From positions 186,001 to 250,000 of the forward strand of contig NEUU01000002.1 in the NCBI GenBank assembly GCA_002304345.1: a stretch of 64,000 nt of DNA, in the 5' to 3' direction. Positions 60,509-64,000 of this stretch are shown in pieces (position 1 is the first letter of the stretch; every line of letters starts with the position of its first letter). The notes beneath the pieces are model-generated. The model had not been told where the DNA came from and ran no database searches. It was given only the letters and a program-made list of their open reading frames with translations. The DNA is from Verrucomicrobia bacterium Tous-C9LFEB. GTDB taxonomy: Bacteria > Verrucomicrobiota > Verrucomicrobiia > Methylacidiphilales > UBA1321. The position numbers and the translations under genes are program-made.

Positions 60509-61369
60509 ATGGAAACGAAAACGCTGGGGCCGAACGAACTCATCTTCAAAGAGGGCGACCTCTCCAACGAAGCCTACCGGCTGCTCTCCGGCAGCGTCGA
60601 AATCAGCATCGCCGTGGACGGCCGCAAGGTCGTGCTGGCCCAGCTCGCCCCCGGCGACATCTTCGGCGAAATGGCCATGATCGACGAGCATCCCCGCTCC
60701 GCCACGGCCATGGCCTTGGTCGACTCGGAAGTGGAAGTGATGACCCCCGAGGACTTCAACGCCTGCATCATTCAAGACCCGGCCACCCTGACCCCTTACC
60801 TCGCCTCGTTCTTCGAACGCTTGCGGACGGCCAATAACCGCCTCCGCGTCGAGTTGCGCCGCAACGACACGGCCCGGCAAGGATCTTCTCTCCTCGAGCG
60901 CATCCGCATGCCCGCTCCTGCCGGGGCCACGTCCTCCGTCGCGCGGCCACGCCGCGATCAACCGACGCCCACCGTTGCGCCGGTCGCCCCAACGCGTCGC
61001 GTTCTGCTGAAGCTCAACAATCCGCAGGTCCCCACCCGGCAGGGAGAACCGGCAGCCATCGAGGTCACGAAATTTCCCTTTCGCATTGGACGCGAAGAGC
61101 ATCGCAGTGTGCCGAGCGTTTTCTCGACGAATGATTACGTCCTGAAGGACGAGCAACCCTATCAGGTCTCGCGCAATCACTGCTCCATCGAGTGCGAAGG
61201 CGATCACCTCTTCGTCCGTGATCGCGGCAGCATGGTCGGCACGATCGTGAATGGCACGTCCCTCGGCGCGGGCCAGAATTGCCTCACCGCCGATCTGGCT
61301 CCGGGCGAAAACACGCTCATTCTCGGCGTCGATACCAGCCCGTTCCGCTTTATCATCGAAGTCCAGTAA
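60509..61369 (+). CDS. Cyclic nucleotide-binding and FHA domain protein
   Basis: 286 residues. The N-terminal cNMP-binding domain (about 1-115) has LIFKEGDLSNEAYRLLSGSV, the PGDIFGEMAMIDEHPRSATA phosphate-binding cassette, and VEVMTPEDFNACI. A basic/proline linker (about 120-170) follows, then a C-terminal FHA domain (about 180-284: FPFRIGREEHRSVPS, QVSRNHCSIECEGDHLFVRD, GTIVNGTSLG) with the conserved Arg-Ser-His-Asn positions that bind phosphothreonine. It has no DNA-binding domain, so it probably links a cyclic nucleotide signal to a phosphoprotein. No kinase gene is adjacent. Confidence 0.9.
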   Translation: METKTLGPNELIFKEGDLSNEAYRLLSGSVEISIAVDGRKVVLAQLAPGDIFGEMAMIDEHPRSATAMALVDSEVEVMTPEDFNACIIQDPATLTPYLASFFERLRTANNRLRVELRRNDTARQGSSLLERIRMPAPAGATSSVARPRRDQPTPTVAPVAPTRRVLLKLNNPQVPTRQGEPAAIEVTKFPFRIGREEHRSVPSVFSTNDYVLKDEQPYQVSRNHCSIECEGDHLFVRDRGSMVGTIVNGTSLGAGQNCLTADLAPGENTLILGVDTSPFRFIIEVQ

Positions 61370-61498
61370 CGCGGCATTGCAGTAACCCGACCATGTCGGT
61401 GGATTTAATTTCACGATTTCTCCGAAATGAGTTCGGATTTTGAGGTTAGAGTAACTTCTAGATTCCCTTGGAAAGGGAGCCTCCCGCAGGAAAATGAA

Positions 61499-61569
61499 TT
61501 TAGGTTAGCTAATACCTAAATAAGACTTGTTTTATCCTCGATTGACAACTCGTTGATAGCGAATAGGCT
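61499..61569 (+). promoter_or_regulatory. Putative promoter and palindrome upstream of superoxide dismutase
   Basis: TTTAGGT (61499-61505) and ACCTAAA (61514-61520) form an inverted repeat with an 8-base centre. TTGACA (61542-61547) and TAGGCT (61564-61569), spaced 16 bases, form a sigma-70-like promoter. The palindrome lies about 20 bases upstream of the -35, where a regulator could act. Confidence 0.4.
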
Positions 61570-61617
61570 ATTTCTCTAGCTCAGATAACCTCATCAATTC
61601 TTAGAAAGGAAACGATC

Positions 61618-62232
61618 ATGGCTTACAAGTACGCGAACAATCAGGAAGCTCTCTTGGCAAAGGTCAAAGGCAAGACGGGCAAAATTTCAGACAAAACCCA
61701 CGAAGAGCACCTCAAGCTCTACACCGGGTACGTCAACAAATCGAACGCGATCCTCGAACTCATCGAGAAGCTCGGCACTCCCGATCCGGCGGACGCCGCC
61801 GTGGCCAACCAGATCTACTCCACCGTCCGCAATTACAAGGTCGACCTGACCTTCGCTCTGGGCGGCTTGAAGAATCACGAACTCTATTTCTCCATCCTCG
61901 GCGGCGACGGCAAGGTCTCCGGCAAGGTGGCGGAATTGATCGACCGGGATTTCGGTTCGTTCGAGAACTACAAGAAGGATCTGAAAGCCACCGGTATCGC
62001 CGCCCGCGGTTGGGCCTGGACCGGCATCGACGCGCAGACCGGCAAGTTGTTTAACTACATTGGCGATGCGCAGAACACGTATCCGATCTGGGGCGTCACC
62101 CCGATCCTCGGCCTCGATGTGTACGAACACGCGTACTACGCCGACTTCTACACCGCCCGCGCCGGCTACATCGACGAGTTTCTGAACCACGTCGACTGGA
62201 CCGCCGTCAACGCGCTGTTGCCGAAGGCCTGA
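61618..62232 (+). CDS. Superoxide dismutase (Fe/Mn family)
   Basis: 204 residues, cytoplasmic, with Shine-Dalgarno AGAAAGGAAA upstream. The four metal ligands are readable: His31 (EEHLKLYTGYVN), His87 (LKNHELYFSIL), Asp167 and His171 (GLDVYEHAYYADF). GWAWTGIDAQTGKL and FENYKKDLKATG fit the Fe/Mn SOD C-terminal domain. The invariant Trp of the DVWEHAYY signature is Tyr169 here, and the usual NHxxYW segment reads NHELYF, so this belongs to a divergent SOD branch. It dismutates superoxide to peroxide. Metal preference cannot be read from the sequence. Confidence 0.9.
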   Translation: MAYKYANNQEALLAKVKGKTGKISDKTHEEHLKLYTGYVNKSNAILELIEKLGTPDPADAAVANQIYSTVRNYKVDLTFALGGLKNHELYFSILGGDGKVSGKVAELIDRDFGSFENYKKDLKATGIAARGWAWTGIDAQTGKLFNYIGDAQNTYPIWGVTPILGLDVYEHAYYADFYTARAGYIDEFLNHVDWTAVNALLPKA

Positions 62233-62368
62233 TCGGTTTTGATTTTTGGGGAGCCACGCTCCTCGAACGGACTGGAGAGTGGAGGACTGGCTCCTTCACT
62301 CTCTCCCGCTTTTTAGAGCCTTTTTCACTGAATTATCGCAACGCTACAACTCTTGGAACAAGCTAGCT

Positions 62369-62500
62369 GATCCTTCGACAAGCTCAGGATGACGTGGAAT
62401 GAAAATAAACTCAGAGAGTAAGCTTCTACTCTCACGAGAATTCCTCACGATCACTTAAGATTACTGCCCCAACCCGTCATCCTGAGCTTGTCGAAGGATC
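62369..62500. repeat. 132-base inverted-repeat element, family C (copy 2)
   Basis: Arms 62369-62393 and 62476-62500 are identical to the 25-base arms of the 8752 copy, and the interior is homologous (ATGAAAATAA..., ATTCCTCACGATCACTTAAG). It lies between the superoxide dismutase gene and a convergent membrane protein gene. Confidence 0.9.
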
Positions 62501-62543
62501 GCGTGGGATGGTTTATGATGCGACATTGAGCTTGAAATCCGCT

Positions 62544-63044
62544 CTAGCGAAAACGCCAGTTGACCCAGCGTTCGTAGAGATTGTTCCATACCGTGGGAAT
62601 AAAGTAGACGCTGAGATAAAAGACCCAGGCCACGGTGGACAAGACCGCCACCACGCTCGCTCCCACCATGTGTCGCGGAATTTCCGTGAGATCCTGAATC
62701 GGCGGCCATTGTCTCAAGATCGGCACCGACCAGTAAAAACCGTAAAGCGCCGCCGCGAGCGCGAGGAAGCACACCGTCCGCAGCAGGGAAAAGACGTTTT
62801 GCGATTGAGCGTAAATCTCGGGATCGTTGATGTCGGTCTCCGCGGTGGTGCCGTGCGCAGAGTAGATGAAGTCAATCAACGCCGTGGCGGTGAAACGCGA
62901 GAGAACGGGCGCGAGCGCAATCGACATCACGATCACACAGAGCGCGAAGAGCAGGAAGGCGAGGAGTTCCGAGAGTCGCGGCACCCCGACTACAATCAAC
63001 CCCATGGCACCCAGCACCACCAGCGTGCGACCTTTCCAGCTCAT
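62544..63044 (-). CDS. Integral membrane protein of unknown function
   Basis: 166 residues with about four transmembrane helices (about 6-22, 26-46, 87-105, 127-150). A central polar loop contains LIDFIYSAHGTTAETDINDP. No motif that I recognise. It lies 56 bases downstream of the TPR protein gene on the same strand. Confidence 0.65.
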   Translation of the reverse strand: MSWKGRTLVVLGAMGLIVVGVPRLSELLAFLLFALCVIVMSIALAPVLSRFTATALIDFIYSAHGTTAETDINDPEIYAQSQNVFSLLRTVCFLALAAALYGFYWSVPILRQWPPIQDLTEIPRHMVGASVVAVLSTVAWVFYLSVYFIPTVWNNLYERWVNWRFR

Positions 63045-63100
63045 AAGAATAATCTAAAACGTTTTTCGAATTAGCCAAGACCGGGCTCTGCTCGAAAAAA

Positions 63101-64000
63101 TTACTTCGCCCGCGCTTCCTCTTGAAGCAACGATTTCCACGCTTCTTCCCACAGCCCGAGCCGGGCGGCGACCTCGGCCTGAAGGTGGAAAAAATAAGCG
63201 GGACATCCCTTTTGTGGCGTGACGCGGCGAATGGTCTCCAATGCGGCCGTGTAATTGGACGCCGCGAGGTAGGTGCGGGTCAGGACATAGGCATTGGCAA
63301 AATCATCCGGGCGTTGAAGCGCGCGGGCCTGCAAGGCTTCCAATGAGCCACCTGTGTTGAGCTGCGGATACACCGGATCAGGCCGTGTGGCATGCAGCAG
63401 GGTATACGCCTGCGCATAGTCGCCCTGCTCGGCGTGACGGCGCGCGAGATAAGGCGTGGCGGCATTTTTCCACGTGGGCATGGATTGCGCCGTTTCCACG
63501 AACGAAGCGAGCCCTTCTTTCTCGCTCCAAAACCGGAAGAACTCTTGTTGCTGGATCGCGCTGAATGTGGCGAGCTTGGGATCGCGGGCCAACAGCCGCA
63601 GCCGCATTTCGCGGAATTCCTCCAGTGTGAGGCCGTACACGAAAATGAGGAAAAGATCGGGCCGGTTCAGGGCGGTATTTTTCAGTCCCTCCCGGACCAA
63701 TGGCACGCGTCCGCCCTGTTGCAGCAACTCCGAGTAGAGTTCCGCCACATTGTGGCGGTCCCGACGCAACGCTTCGTTCCAGGCGGTCAGCGTCGCGATC
63801 GGAGAAAGATTCAACCACAACAAGCCTTCCTGTTTGGGCAGGAGCGAGGAGTTGGGTTCGAGCGTGCGGGCGCGCAGAAAATCGAGTCGCGCTCCGGTGG
63901 GATAGGTGACCAATTGCGCCGTCGCCCGCCGGTAGTACAACTCCCAATCCAGCGGCGACCAACCGAGCGCCTGGTTGAGCACAACCATCGCGGTGACGGA
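63101..64000 (-). CDS. TPR-like protein, C-terminal part (5' end outside window)
   Basis: The frame is open through the right edge (the codons before Met at 63988 read S-V-T-A), so 299 C-terminal residues are present. Helical repeats such as WELYYRRATAQLVTY, ALQARALQRPDDFANAYVL and YFFHLQAEVAARLGLWEEAW suggest a TPR/solenoid domain. In verrucomicrobia such tails are often fused to O-antigen ligase-like membrane proteins, which cannot be checked here. Confidence 0.65.
   Translation of the reverse strand, partial: SVTAMVVLNQALGWSPLDWELYYRRATAQLVTYPTGARLDFLRARTLEPNSSLLPKQEGLLWLNLSPIATLTAWNEALRRDRHNVAELYSELLQQGGRVPLVREGLKNTALNRPDLFLIFVYGLTLEEFREMRLRLLARDPKLATFSAIQQQEFFRFWSEKEGLASFVETAQSMPTWKNAATPYLARRHAEQGDYAQAYTLLHATRPDPVYPQLNTGGSLEALQARALQRPDDFANAYVLTRTYLAASNYTAALETIRRVTPQKGCPAYFFHLQAEVAARLGLWEEAWKSLLQEEARAK

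Overview
The window is a chromosomal segment of a GC-rich Gram-negative bacterium. It is most likely a member of the Verrucomicrobiota. The clues are the tig-clpP-clpX cluster combined with CHAT/TPR, alpha-2-macroglobulin/PBP1C, GT41 and DUF5069-type proteins, and a secreted giant carrying the N-x-GQLK repeats typical of verrucomicrobial exoproteins. This assignment is inferred from protein families; there is no rRNA gene in the window.

Layout. 1-10.3 kb: a partial Tat-type serine hydrolase, a small conserved protein, trigger factor-ClpP-ClpX, a four-gene sugar operon (DeoR repressor, D-lyxose isomerase-like cupin, PfkB kinase, class I aldolase-like TIM barrel), and an ECF sigma/anti-sigma pair. 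10.6-21.7 kb: a secreted TPR-CHAT protein, then a thioester alpha-2-macroglobulin overlapping penicillin-binding protein 1C. 21.7-31.7 kb: a complete chemosensory operon on the minus strand (MCP-derived soluble protein, STAS, CheY, CheA, MCP, CheW, CheR, CheD, CheB). A sigma-28-like promoter and a 21-codon ORF lie at its head. 32-32.8 kb: rpoZ-smpB. 33.2-39.7 kb: an AT-richer cassette of four unknown exported proteins. 39.9-50.6 kb: UDP-glucuronate decarboxylase, acetylxylan esterase, a small ribbon-helix-helix-like protein, a PrsK-like histidine kinase with a degenerate NtrC-type regulator, ComEC, a nitroreductase and a small membrane protein. 50.8-55.6 kb: a rhodanese-DUF5069 fusion, a G/P/M-rich membrane protein, and an ECF42-type sigma factor with DGPF, DUF1428 and SRPBCC partners. 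56-60 kb: tRNA-Arg(ACG) and three glycosyltransferases. 60.5-64 kb: a cNMP-FHA protein, superoxide dismutase, a membrane protein and a truncated TPR protein.

Three families of dispersed palindromic repeats lie between the genes. (a) A 52-base element occurs in four full copies plus a chimeric one. It is made of two hairpins whose triloops are complementary in every copy, including a copy in which both loops changed together. (b) A long palindrome has one copy with perfect 42-base arms. (c) A 131-132-base element has perfect 25-base arms. In one place a copy of (a) sits inside a copy of (b). These repeats, the four-gene exported cassette, the unusual chemosensory operon head and the degenerate NtrC regulator are the most interesting material.
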